Assembly (NCBI RefSeq): GCF_001469165.1
Contig: NZ_JABX01000021.1
Span: 1-64,000, forward strand
From: Thiohalocapsa sp. ML1
GTDB taxonomy: Bacteria; Pseudomonadota; Gammaproteobacteria; Chromatiales; Chromatiaceae
DNA: 64,000 bases
Reading direction: 5' to 3'
Shown: positions 1 through 9,142 of the stretch, piece by piece
Position numbering within the stretch: position 1 is the stretch's first letter
Layout: each line of letters begins with the position of its first letter
Made by a program: the position numbers and the translations under genes
Notes under the pieces: generated by a model
The model's input: the letters and a program-made list of their open reading frames with translations, nothing else
Database searches by the model: none
Told to the model about the DNA's origin: nothing

Positions 1-328
1 CGGAGAAAATGGGGACGGACCACGTTTTTATGAAGGGGGCAAAGCGGCGCCCCGAAAAACGTGGTCTGTCCCCTATTTTTCCGCTATTTTTCCGCTGACG
101 CCATTTTCCTCTCGACTCGTCAGACCTTGCTTTGAACAGATAGATATTTGTGGCAGCGACAATTTCGTGTAACGCTTCCCCAAGTTCGCTAATGTGGGGT
201 TCAAGTGATTCACGATACGAAGCTCGGAGTTCAGCCGATTTCTGAGCACGGAGATTCGTCGCAACAGTGAATGCTGACGCTCCGGCCGCAATCAAAGCTG
301 CTATGAGAGTTGCTTCTTCCCTATTCAT
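1..328 (-). pseudogene. Hypothetical membrane-anchored protein, 3' part replaced by a REP palindrome; runs off the left edge
   Basis: Reading the minus strand from the ATG at 326-328 gives an open frame with no stop down to base 1. It starts MNREEATLIAALIAAGASA, a likely N-terminal membrane segment, followed by a helical stretch rich in Glu, Ala and Arg. From about base 81 down, the codons are those of the palindromic repeat at 3-81 and no longer resemble a protein, so the original 3' end is lost or displaced. No family is recognised. Small proteins with one N-terminal helix and a helical tail are common in defence islands, but that role is only suggested by position. Confidence is for this being the remains of a real gene. 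Confidence 0.5.
3..81. repeat. REP-like palindrome, family 1, copy 1
   Basis: Two arms, GAAAATGGGGACGGACCACG and its near-complement, flank a core that is itself complementary (GGGGGC with GCCCC). The same sequence of about 78 bp recurs essentially unchanged at 755-832 and 10429-10507. Elements of this kind are typical of REP sequences mobilised by REP-associated tyrosine transposases (RAYT); no RAYT gene is recognisable here. It interrupts the minus-strand gene that starts at 328. Confidence 0.8.
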
Positions 329-363
329 GGCCTTTCACGCATAACAACTGATTCTACCGTTTA

Positions 364-649
364 CGGCTATCCAACCACTTGCCCGCGCCGGTCGAGCGAA
401 AGACGCGAAGCGCCAGGCCCCTCTCGTCTAATCCGCCGAACCGGCGTGATAGACGGAGGAAGGATTAGCGCCCCACGCTAGCGAGCCCTCCCGACCCCCG
501 CTGGGACGGCCCCGGGCACCGCGCGGCCGTGTAAGGAGTGTACTGTAGAACCCGGTGGGGGATAGTACCTGGCATCTTGGCATTGAGGCAGGTCAAGTTT
601 GGCGGTGCCGGCGAAGCCCCGAGTGGAGTCAGGGGGCGCTCGGGGTCGC
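364..649. repeat. 286-bp dispersed repeat, copy 1
   Basis: This segment recurs at 11474-11759 with the same length and only scattered substitutions. No convincing gene lies in it, since the reading frames are short and of poor composition. It contains stretches that look structured rather than coding. The sequences outside both copies are unrelated, so the repeat has sharp edges. It may be a non-autonomous mobile element or a structural RNA; I cannot assign it. Confidence 0.7.
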
Positions 650-674
650 ATCTTCGTTTCTTGGGTCGCCCCCG

Positions 675-832
675 CGAGAAAATGGGGACGGCGAGAAAAT
701 GGGGACGGGCGAGAAAATGGGGACGGACCACGTTTTTAGGCGAGAAAATGGGGACGCGAGAAAATGGGGACGGACCACGTTTTTATGAAGGGGGCAAAGC
801 GGCGCCCCGAAAAACGTGGTCTGTCCCCTATT
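675..832. repeat. Cluster of family 1 REP units
   Basis: The 16-base motif GAGAAAATGGGGACGG, complete or nearly so, occurs five times, starting near 675, 692, 709, 740 and 757. The last unit is a full palindrome identical to the copies at 3-81 and 10429-10507. The partial units look like nested or slipped copies of the left arm. Confidence 0.8.
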
Positions 833-936
833 TTTTGCGCTATCTGGACGAGGCCGTGACGGAACGCGTGCTGGCGATGGGGGAGCAAGTGGTGTCGCAG
901 GGCGCTGAGATCGAAGTCCGGCGATTCGCGGCCTGA
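833..936 (+). pseudogene. C-terminal fragment of an unknown protein
   Basis: Directly after the REP cluster the plus strand reads LRYLDEAVTERVLAMGEQ and continues for some 15 residues to a stop at 936. The composition is that of a real amphipathic protein end, unlike the repeat-derived sequence before it. It is probably the tail of a gene whose 5' part was removed at the REP element. The family is unknown. Confidence 0.3.
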
Positions 937-1160
937 TACCGGGTGGCGAGCCCCGGCCGCCCGATGCCGCCGCGCCCGACGAGAGCCCGCGTCAAACGAA
1001 GACCGGGTCAGAACTCGAGCAAAGCAGCGCATCTACGATTTGACGCTTCTTCATTGCGTTCACTCCCTAGAAAGAATGCCGAACAGCGGCGTGGCTGTGC
1101 GTGGTGGGGATGCGCAGTCCCGGGGGCGGTTTACTGATCGCTCCACCGCGCGCAGAAGGT

Positions 1161-1223
1161 ATTAAGTTAACTGTCCCCGGAATTCCCGGGAGATGAGTAA
1201 ACGTCCCCGGAACTCGTCCCCGG
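1161..1223. repeat. REP-like element, family 2
   Basis: It carries GTTAACTGTCCCCGGAATTC followed by GGGAGATGAGTAAACGTCCC. The same pieces, with arms pairing around a short spacer, recur at 1640-1702. The two halves flanking the group II intron at 9143-9960 rebuild the same motif. Confidence 0.6.
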
Positions 1224-1540
1224 AACTCGCATGAGTCAGGGTTTCCTGAATATTGGAATATGCTGATGCTCTCCCTCGTTGTCCTTGTCGTTGTCGTTGT
1301 CGTCGGCGGCGACGCCCGGACCCGGACCATCTAGCGCTGAACGCCCCAAGCACGGGTTTACAGTTGACTAGGGTCGAACACGCCGCACGAGCGGGACCGA
1401 TCCGCCGCCCGGCGGTTGTCGTGGGCACGGAAACGGATTAGCTTCCTGTTCTTAGGATCGGATCGGGGGAACTGCGATCTGGAATCTGTGCGACCGGGTC
1501 GGGGTGGGAAACGAAGAATGCTGGCGAAGTGGTCGGCTTA

Positions 1541-1586
1541 ACCGTGGTCTGTCCCCCATTTCCGCGTGTCCCCCATTTCCGCGTGC
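1541..1586. repeat. Partial family 1 REP arms
   Basis: It contains CGTGGTCTGTCCCCCATTTC followed by a second GTCCCCCATTTCCGCG. These are diverged right arms of the family 1 palindrome. Confidence 0.5.
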
Positions 1587-1639
1587 GTCTTCGCACGTGG
1601 CGTGGATGGACTTGTTGGGCACAGCAAGCTCCGTGGACA

Positions 1640-1702
1640 GTTTATTTAACTCGCTCTCGGCGATGGGCGGGAGATGAGTAAACTGTCCCCGGAACTGCCG
1701 AT
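1640..1702. repeat. REP-like element, family 2, hairpin form
   Basis: GGACAGTTTATTTAACTCGC and GAGATGAGTAAACTGTCCCC form an imperfect inverted repeat around a short loop. It lies 60 bases upstream of the STAND NTPase start. Confidence 0.6.
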
Positions 1703-2230
1703 TCAGGTGTGTGCGGATTGCCCAAGAGTGAATCCCTATCGAGGAGTCAATGCATCGCGATGAACATCTCTTTGCTCGAATTTGTTGCCGGGATCGGCGC
1801 AAGCATTGTCGCCACATTCGCCGTCGCGACCGTCGTTGTCGTTTGGAAGCCACTACGATTTCAAGTCCTGCTGTCTCGTTACAGATCGCTCCTTTCCGAA
1901 CACGCATCGTTTCAAGATCCGTTGGGTACGGGGCTTGAATATTATCCATACCATACTCTTGAGTTCGATCAAGTCACGAAACCCGCAAAACCCTTGGCCT
2001 TAGTTACCGGAGACGCGGGTGTTGGCAAGACATGCTTTTTGAAGCATCTCTTGCATAACCAAGCATTTATGAGCCGTAGCCGACTCGGTCTTGTCAGCTC
2101 AACGCCAATCATTCTAGACGAAAATGTCGTCAGAAGCGCAGGGACAGGCACCCCGCACGCAAGGTTTCACCGGCTTGTCAGAAATGCCTTGAGCAACTGT
2201 GCTCCATTTTTCTACCTAGACATAGATAAA

Positions 2231-3865
2231 CTGAAGTTTCCGGGTTTTGCGGCGTGCTAATAGCCAGTATTAATAAACGACATAATATCGGCATTCGCGA
2301 CGACGCCTGGTGTTGCGCATTAGAATATAAGCGATCAATGATGGACGGGCGCATATCATCATCCGCTAAGATACTTATTGACCCGTGCGTATGACCTGCG
2401 TGCGCGCAGGTATTTGGATACGAAATCAATTGCTTAGTCGTGAATAAGGGCTCATTCCGCGGTATAATCAAGGTTGTCTAAGCACATGATCAAACGCGGA
2501 AAAGAGCCCCTATTCGATGTCCATCTTACGCACGTTGGCTCGCGATTTTCAATTCCTGTTTCCGCTCACCGAGCACGGCAACGAGCGGTTCCACTGGTTC
2601 GTGCTGACGTTGCAGGCGATCCTGGTGCCGGTCACCGCGTCGCGGACATCGAGTCTGCTGCGCAGCATTGCGACGCTGTTCGGCGTGACGATCGCGCAGG
2701 GGCGCTATTACACCTTCATGGCGTCGGCGAAGCTGCCCTGGGATGCGCTGTGGGAGACGCTGTGGCGGGCGATTCCGAGTCCGCTGACGGAGGGCCGTTT
2801 GCTGCTGGCGCTCGACGATTCGATCAATCCGAAGACGGGACGGCATATCTTCGCCTGTCAACGCACCTTCGATCATGCGGCGAAGACCAACCAGACGCGC
2901 TGGCCGTGGGCACAGACCATCGTCACGCTGGGGTTGCTGCTGCCGATTCACGAGCGCTGGTGTTGCGTGCCCTTGGCGTTCGCGTTCTATCTGCGCCGCA
3001 CGCTGCTGCGCGCCGGCTGCGTGCGCGTGCGGGGCAAGGCGGTGCGCTTCGCCGACAAACTCACCCAAGCGCAAGGATTGATCAAGCGCGTGGCACGCTG
3101 CTTCCCACAGACGCCTGTGTTGGTGGTCTGCGACAGCTGGTTCGGCAACAACGGTCTGTTCAAGCCGCTGCGTGCATCCTTGGGCGAGCACGCGCATCTG
3201 CTCTCGCGCCTGCGCTCGAACACGGTGCTGTATGCACTGCCGACGTCGTCCCCGGGCAAGGCCGGGCGCCCGCGCAAGTACGGCCCGCGCCTCGGCAATG
3301 CCGCCGACTTGGCCGCGCGCATGCGCCCGCAGGCGCACGCCTATACCCTGCACGTTTATGGCGCGCTGCGCGAGGTCCTCGCCGCCGAGCAGGTGGTGAT
3401 GCTCAGGACGCTGCGCTGCCCGGTGCGGGTCGTCTGGGTCTATCGCAAGACGCAGTGGGTCGCCTTGATGACCACCGACCTGACGCTCAGCGTCGAACAG
3501 ATCGTGGAATACTATGCCGCGCGGTGGAAAATCGAGGCCGGGTTCCGCGAGATCAAACAGGAGATCGGCAGCAGCGACACGCAGACGCGCAATCCCGATG
3601 CGGTCACCAACCATCTGCACTTCTGCATGGCGGCGACTGCCATCACTTGGATCTACGCCGCGCATCTCAAACAAGCCCCCATCCGGCGCTATGCTTCAGA
3701 CAACACCAACGAATACGCCTTCGCCGATGTGCGCCGCGCCCTCGCCAAAGAGATCGGGCGAGAGGGTTTTGGTATTGTTTGCCGCGATCCCGGCAAACCC
3801 GACAATAAATCCCTGATCTCGGTGATCATGCGGCTCGTCGCCTAGCGGAAATGCGGAAACTTCAG
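2231..3865 (+). mobile_element. IS4-type insertion sequence
   Basis: The element is 1635 bp. Its ends are inverted repeats beginning CTGAAGTTTCCG (left 2231-2253, right 3843-3865 on the other strand). It is flanked by a perfect 9-bp target duplication, ATAGATAAA, at 2222-2230 and 3866-3874. One transposase gene fills the right part; the 286 bases before it are AT-richer and hold no other gene. The intact ends and perfect duplication indicate a recent insertion. It interrupts the STAND NTPase between its Walker A and Walker B motifs. Confidence 0.92.
2517..3845 (+). CDS. IS4-type DDE transposase
   Basis: This 442-residue protein should catalyse cut-and-paste transposition of the surrounding element. 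LDDSI near residue 103 and VCDSWF near 205 supply the two catalytic aspartates. YYAARWKIEAGFREIK carries the Y-(2)-R-(3)-E-(6)-K signature of the IS4 group with the catalytic glutamate. Length is normal for the family and there is no frameshift, so it may be active. The start used gives MSILRTLARDFQF. The 9-bp target duplication agrees with IS4-type chemistry. Exact subgroup (IS4, IS701 or related) is not decided. Confidence 0.9.
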   Translation: MSILRTLARDFQFLFPLTEHGNERFHWFVLTLQAILVPVTASRTSSLLRSIATLFGVTIAQGRYYTFMASAKLPWDALWETLWRAIPSPLTEGRLLLALDDSINPKTGRHIFACQRTFDHAAKTNQTRWPWAQTIVTLGLLLPIHERWCCVPLAFAFYLRRTLLRAGCVRVRGKAVRFADKLTQAQGLIKRVARCFPQTPVLVVCDSWFGNNGLFKPLRASLGEHAHLLSRLRSNTVLYALPTSSPGKAGRPRKYGPRLGNAADLAARMRPQAHAYTLHVYGALREVLAAEQVVMLRTLRCPVRVVWVYRKTQWVALMTTDLTLSVEQIVEYYAARWKIEAGFREIKQEIGSSDTQTRNPDAVTNHLHFCMAATAITWIYAAHLKQAPIRRYASDNTNEYAFADVRRALAKEIGREGFGIVCRDPGKPDNKSLISVIMRLVA

Positions 3866-6552
3866 ATAGATAAATTCGCAAAACCAATTTATTCCATGGC
3901 TCAGCGTCATCGGATAATCTTTATCATCGATGACATTGACCATTTCCAGGAACCGGCCTTAGGTGCGCTCCAAGAGATTCTCGACTACACGCTGACGGCC
4001 ACGAAGCATCGGTTCGTCATCGCCTGCCGAACGCCCTTCTACCGCTACATTCTGGATCGACGATGGCAGCATGCAGGGATTAAAAGCCACTCCGTTACGA
4101 TTGAGTTGCGCAGAATGGCAATAGATGAGCAACTGACTCGGGCAGCCGACGTGACCACGCGTATGCGTGCCAGCGGCCTCAATGATGCCGCGGACCGGAT
4201 GCCGTCGCTCCTGGAGCATCCACAACTATCCGTGCTTTGTCTCCAGCCCATCTACTTTTCGATTCTGATCTGGCTGCTCAGAAATGGCGCGGCGCTTGAC
4301 CCAACGGTTGCCAACCCTTTCGATCTGGTCGACCGCGCGGCAGATATTCTATTGCGTACGGACGAACAGCCTGTCGATCGCACTGTCCTGTATGCGGTGC
4401 TAGGTTGGCTGGCCGCCAATCGTGTCGACGGCTTGCTAAGCCCAGGTGCCGAACTGCAACGAGACCTCGGCAAGGCCCTGACTTACCATGGGTTGGGGCA
4501 TCATCAGCAACACATCATAGCAATTGAGCGTGCCATCTGTAACGGGATACTAATCCCCCGACAATTTTCCCTCGGTGGCACGAACTCGCTTCGCTTTCTA
4601 CACCCTCTGTTTCGCGACTACGTGCTAGCGTGGCACTATAAGGATCACCCGCAACAATTGGTTTCTACGTTCACTGGCAACGTCCAAGGGAACCTCGATC
4701 TCGTTTACTTCTGGTCTCGGTTATGCAATCACGCTTCGATTAACGCCTTTGCCAGATGGATTCTGCAAGGCGGTAGCGCCTCGCCAGTACTTGCTGCAAC
4801 TCTTCTAAAGGCACTCTCGTCGCGAGAGACGACTCTCCCACCTTCCAGCTTAGTCCCAAGTTTATCAGATCACGCGAGCGCGTATGTCAACGAGCATACC
4901 TATGATTCGCTTGTCGCCGAGCCATACATCCACTGGTGTGCCGCACGATGCACGGCTGGCGCGGAAAGGAATTTCACGCAGTTACGCGACCTCTGCTTCC
5001 GCTGGTTCCTGACCTTGGAGGATCCGTCACTCGCGGAACCGCAGCGAAGCGCCGTTTCTCGTCAAGCGAATCATCTATTCGGCTGTTTGGTTCGCAATCT
5101 GGACGAGACAATCGCGCCTATGATGATTCCGCTGCTGTTGCGATTCCCGCGCCTGCGCACCGCCTGCAAGACTGCCGCAACGCTCATCGCGACTGCGCTT
5201 GAGGCGGAAGTCAACTCCTGGCAGAGCAGCATGGGAAATCGCATGTCTCTTGCACTGGACGGCGTCCCCGTCGTACGGGCAACCCTAGACGGTCTTCTGC
5301 AAACCCTTGCCGAGCTCGATACAGCGCAAGGCTTTGAGGTGCTCTGTCGGCAGCTTTGGGTCGAAGACCGTAAGTTAGCGGCCGCTAGGGCGTGTGCACC
5401 CCATTTTCACCCAACTGACAGGGTGCGGGCGGGGTTCAGCATCGAGCCGCGTGGCGTTAACCCTCAGGGCACTTTCGGCTGGTTGTGGCGGCCCTTCCTA
5501 GACGGCGAGCCGTCACCAGAGCTTTCCGCCAACACCACACGGCTCGTGTTACTCGTCGCCCAGGATCTGAGTAAACGTCCCGAACGCACCAATCCTGTTA
5601 ACGGTTTGCTCTGGTTAGGTTTTGCCGCGATACACCATGGACCAGCGCTGCACCACGCGCGCCGCGAAGCACATGTTCTGAACTCTTACATCACTCAGCT
5701 TCAGGAAACGCGTCACCCGTCGCAAAACGATACATCTCCTAAAGACCGAGTTGTTGAGCAAATGCGGCTTTGGATTAGGGGCAGGGCGCCAGAATTCGCG
5801 CAGTATACAGAAAATTTGAGTAGTGAGGTCGTGTTAGAGCTGGTGCTTCGGATATTTGCGATGGAAGCCGGTCCAACCCCGAAGCATTGGTGTCGAAGTA
5901 TCATTTGCGGTAAGGGCGAGACCTTCGTCAACAGCAGTGAATACGGCGCTATCAAATCTCTTTATCGCATTGGACATATTTGTGCGTTAACGGGCGTTGC
6001 TGCTGCGATAGTGCTATGTGACATGAGCCTTTGGACAGTTGTCGGACTCTTTGTATGCGTTTGGTTCCTTTTCGGAATGTGGTTCGGTTATGCGCGTGAC
6101 CCCGTGCGCTGCGAACGCGAGTCGTATGCCATTGATGAATTTCCACTTTCCGCTACTCCACCTTTCATGTTGGGGTTCCTTATCGTCCAAATACCCTTGA
6201 GCCGGTGGGAGGCGCTGGCATCGGTGCTGCCGCGGGCTATCCGCGATCGAAGCTTTACGTACCTCGGATCTTCGCACGGACGAGAATACTTCAAGCATAC
6301 AACTGTTTGGTGGCTATCGGTGTATTGCGCTATGTTATTCGGATATGCCTGCGTCGTTCCGTTGGACTTGGCGGCAAACTTACTGTTGGTTCTGGTTGTA
6401 TTCGCCATGTCCTTCGACATCTACCTACAAGCCAAAGGATTAAAGAGCGAAGAGACCTGGTGGAATCCTTTGTCATGCCTGATAGACAAAGATGGCAGGA
6501 TCCAACTTGACGAACTCCGAAGGGTTAAGTACTCCGACTAAATCATTTGTAA

Positions 6553-7845
6553 TGGACTTCGCTAGCCTGGCTGCGCTCGACCCAGGGCCCGCTCGGCGTG
6601 CTCTACCTGGTGGATGAGCAGCGGCCGGTCGACCGCTACATCAACGCGGCGGGCAAGCTGTGGGAACAGTCCGACCCCGCCGCGACGCTGATTCAAACAT
6701 TAGAGGTGCAGTCGCTGTCCGGTGCCTGTCTCGGGCTGATCGTGCTGCCGACGCATCCGTTGCGCGTCGCCTGGCAGCAGGGCTTCGACCTGATGGTGGC
6801 CACCTGATGGTGGCCAAATACCGCTACCGCGCCGAGAACGCCGGCAAGTTGACGGCGAAGCGCATGGCCGAGATCCTGCGCCCGGTCAACCGTGCCCACT
6901 ATCCCGCATTCCTGCCCGGGCTTACGCCAGGCCAGACCTTCGTCTTCGGCGACACGCTCGGGTTGCACGCGGTGGCCCTGGTGACCGCCGATGATCCGGA
7001 GCCCAAGGCGACGCTGGCCCTGCTCGGCAGGCTGCTCGGGGGGCGACGAGGCGACGGCGCCATCGGTGGGCGAGGGTGCCGCAGACGCGCTGGCGGGGGA
7101 GCTGGGGCGCTGTCTGCAGTTGCATCCCCTGTATCGGCGGATACGGGTGCACGCGCTGCGCGCCGGAGACGCAATGCCGGTTGCCCGCGCGCTTGGTCGG
7201 GTGCAGCGCACGGTGGCGGACGCGGCGGAGGCCGACGAGGCCGAGGATGCGCACAGCTTCGAGCTGGAGCTGTTCCCCGGCACCGGGCGCTCCACGGCCC
7301 AGAGCGGGCGCTTTCTCGCCGCCACGGCGGAGCGCCGGCGCAGCGGCGCCGGAGCGGTGCCGGAGCAGGATCGCGGGCTGCTGCAAAGCGTCACCCGGCC
7401 CGGCGGCGTGACCCTGCCGCGGCTGCGCTGGGCGCGTCGGGATGCGACAAAGCCGGGCACGCCTGCCCATGTCGCCATCGCCTTCGATGTCTTCAGCTCG
7501 CGCGTCGAGACGCGCCGGCTGTCCGATCTGCCGCCGGACGGAACCCTGGAGGCGCATGGGCTGATGCTGGTGCCGTCGCGGGAGTTTTGAGCCGGGGATG
7601 CGCCCCATTGGCTGTCCTTCGTGCCGCCGCATCCGAAGGGGGCGCCGCACCCGTTCACGGCGAAGCTGACCAAGCGGCAGGTGGCCCTGCATGCGCTGAT
7701 CCTGCAAGCGACCGCGCGCCATTTGAAGATCCAGCGCAGGGCCAGCGGGACCAGGCGAGTGAGGCCCTGGGGCATCGCACGGCGTGCTTCGCCACACCGG
7801 GGCCACGCATCCAGCCCACGACTACGTCAATGGTGTATAGTGCGC
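6553..7845 (+). pseudogene. Remnant of a large DptH-like defence ATPase
   Basis: Three pieces in changing frames make one protein end. The first reads through VLPTHPLRVAWQQGFDLMV, an HPLR-type segment found in DptH and similar large restriction-associated ATPases. Frame is lost at 6789-6816, where a 14-bp unit (CCTGATGGTGGCCA) is duplicated in tandem. The next piece includes LGLHAVALVTADDPEPKATL and shifts again at a run of six G near 7038. A third lesion is a TGA at 7588; the homologous copy near 11843 has TGT (Cys) there. The 5' portion of the gene is missing. Its last 345 bases recur at 11757-12101. Assignment to DptH rather than another defence ATPase is tentative. Confidence 0.4.
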
Positions 7846-7847
7846 GG

Positions 7848-8503
7848 ATGATCACGGTCGCCGAGACGGGCCTTGATCATCATTCCGGCCAAGCGACGGG
7901 CATGGCAGCGGGCCGAAGGAATGCGCCTGCTGTCCCGCGCCATCAACGCAGCCACTGGCGCGACGGCTCTCTCTCTGGTGACACCGCTCCCGCGGTGTCA
8001 CCGCCTCCCGGCGCTCCGCGCCCACCCGCCGCGATCGCTGTCCCAAGGCCGCTGCCGACCTCGTCGCCCCGTCACACCCCGCGGGGCGCAGAGCGCCGAA
8101 GAGCGCGTGACACCGCAGGAGCGGTGTCACGAGCAGTACCTCGCGTCATCGCGGCCGGTACGATGATCAAGGCCCCGAGACGCTCCCGTTTCGCCGCAAG
8201 GCCGAATCGCTGCTCACCCCCGAGGAGCGGGACGGCCTCATCGACTATCTTGCCGAGCATCCGACGGCCGGCGTACTGATCCAGGGGACGGGCGGCATTC
8301 GCAAGCTCCGCTGGGGGGCCGAGGGGCGGGGCAAGCGTGGCGGTACTCGCGTGATCTATTTCGTCGGTGGTGAGGAGATGCCTCTGTACCTCTTGGCCTT
8401 GTTCGCGAAGAACGAAAAGGCGGATCTGTCCTTCGCGGAGCGTCGGCAGCTCCGCTCGTTGGTCGATGACCTGATGGCCTATTGGAGAAACCACAATGGG
8501 TAG
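7848..8503 (+). pseudogene. RelE/HigB-type toxin gene, copy A, split by a MITE
   Basis: The gene starts at ATG 7848 and reads MITVAET, then is interrupted at 7868 by a 308-bp element. It resumes after the duplicated CGAGAC at 8176-8181. Without the insertion the product would match the intact copy at 12102-12443. The last bases overlap the start of the antitoxin gene. The antitoxin remains intact, so loss of the toxin would be tolerated. Confidence 0.85.
7868..8175. mobile_element. 308-bp MITE with 14-bp terminal inverted repeats
   Basis: The ends are GGGCCTTGATCATC (7868-7881) and its exact complement (8162-8175). The flanks are a 6-bp direct duplication, CGAGAC, at 7862-7867 and 8176-8181. 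The uninterrupted sequence in the duplicate copy (12116-12121) confirms the insertion boundaries. There is no transposase gene. Inside are two strong palindromes of the type GTGACACCGC...GCGGTGTCAC, near 7979-8002 and 8108-8131. The mobilising transposase family is unknown. Confidence 0.9.
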
Positions 8504-8792
8504 AGCATTCACTGAGATTGCCGAGGGACTGGCGGATGCCGTTGCGCACGTCCAGGGCGGTGAGTCGGGGGTGGTCGAGCATCGCCGCGAGCCGATCGAC
8601 GTGCGCGCGATCCGGGACAAGACCGGAATGAGTCAGCAGCAGTTCTGTGCTGCATTCGGCATCAGCCTTGGGACCCTGCGCAACTGGGAGCAGGGCCTGC
8701 GCACCCCGCGGGGGCCTGCTCGCGTGTTGCTGAAGGTGGTCGATCGCGAGCCCGAGACGGTGATTCGGGCATTGAAGCGTGCTGGGGATTGA
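8496..8792 (+). CDS. XRE-family antitoxin, copy A (HigA/NadS-like)
   Basis: This 98-residue protein carries a helix-turn-helix in its second half: TGMSQQQFCAAFGISLGTLR then NWEQGLRTPRGPARVLLKV. Members of this family bind and neutralise a RelE-like toxin and repress their own operon. Toxin before antitoxin with an 8-base overlap is the usual higBA order. The toxin partner here is disrupted, leaving an orphan antitoxin that could cross-neutralise the intact toxin at 12102-12443. It differs from copy B by only two or three residues. Confidence 0.85.
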   Translation: MGRAFTEIAEGLADAVAHVQGGESGVVEHRREPIDVRAIRDKTGMSQQQFCAAFGISLGTLRNWEQGLRTPRGPARVLLKVVDREPETVIRALKRAGD

Positions 8793-8965
8793 CCGAGCAA
8801 AGAATTTCCACCTCTCGGGTGCACCGCCGGCCTTTGAGCGGGCGCAGGGCCAGGTTCAGCTTTGTAGCCATGTCCCCGGAACGGAACAAATCGTTTCGGG
8901 GCTGGTCTCTCGTCTCACAAGACCCAGGGCGTTGTCCTGGGCTGGTATGTCCGACCCTTTCAGGT

Positions 8966-9009
8966 GAAGAAATCGGGAAGAAATCGGGGACGTACCACGG
9001 ACTTCTTTC
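8966..9009. repeat. REP-like palindrome related to family 1
   Basis: GAAGAAATCGGGGACGTACC and the following ACGGACTTCTTTC form an inverted repeat of the same design as the family 1 elements, with a different arm sequence. Confidence 0.5.
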
Positions 9010-9142
9010 AACCGATAACCTGGCCCGTCTGGCGCATGGACAGGAGCGTCTCGTTCCAGTCCTTGGCACCATCCGGCTTTACGCGGTGAACCGCCAGGTC
9101 ATCTCTACCCCCGTGGGCAAGAAACTCCGTATTCCGGGGACA

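Larger units (their letters stand above)
937..1759. other. Non-coding stretch with several REP units
   Basis: I see no supportable gene here. The stretch holds REP units at 1161-1223, 1541-1586 and 1640-1702, and a simple CGTTGT-type pyrimidine/purine run near 1270-1312. Open frames on both strands are short, overlap the repeats and have poor composition. The last bases contain a GAGGAG at 1741-1746 that may be the ribosome binding site for the NTPase gene starting at 1760. Confidence 0.6.
1760..6541 (+). pseudogene. Membrane-anchored STAND/NACHT-like NTPase, split by an IS
   Basis: Removing bases 2231-3874 (the IS plus one copy of its 9-bp target duplication) joins the two parts in frame into a protein of about 1045 residues. 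Residues 7-30 form a membrane helix. GDAGVGKT at 84-91 is a Walker A motif and IIFIIDDID at about 171-179 a Walker B. A long helical region follows, then two groups of membrane helices near 860-900 and 970-1010. The ATG at 1760 is chosen because it opens the hydrophobic segment and has GAGGAG upstream. STAND ATPases commonly act as sensors in antiphage defence; that function is inference. Base composition is clearly less GC-rich than in the housekeeping part of the window, which suggests transfer. Inactive as it stands unless the element excises. Confidence 0.8.
7501..8934 (+). repeat. Segmental duplication, copy A (ATPase tail plus HigBA-type module)
   Basis: Apart from a 314-bp insertion (the MITE at 7868-8175 with its extra target copy) and scattered substitutions, this segment equals 11757-12874. 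It includes the tail of the DptH-like ATPase, the toxin and antitoxin genes, and about 140 bases after the antitoxin. Both copies end at the same base (GTTG at 8931-8934 and 12871-12874). Confidence 0.85.

Noticed and set aside
1452-1949. 165-residue minus-strand frame opposite the NTPase start
   Set aside because: It runs through REP elements and into the coding strand of the NTPase; composition is poor.
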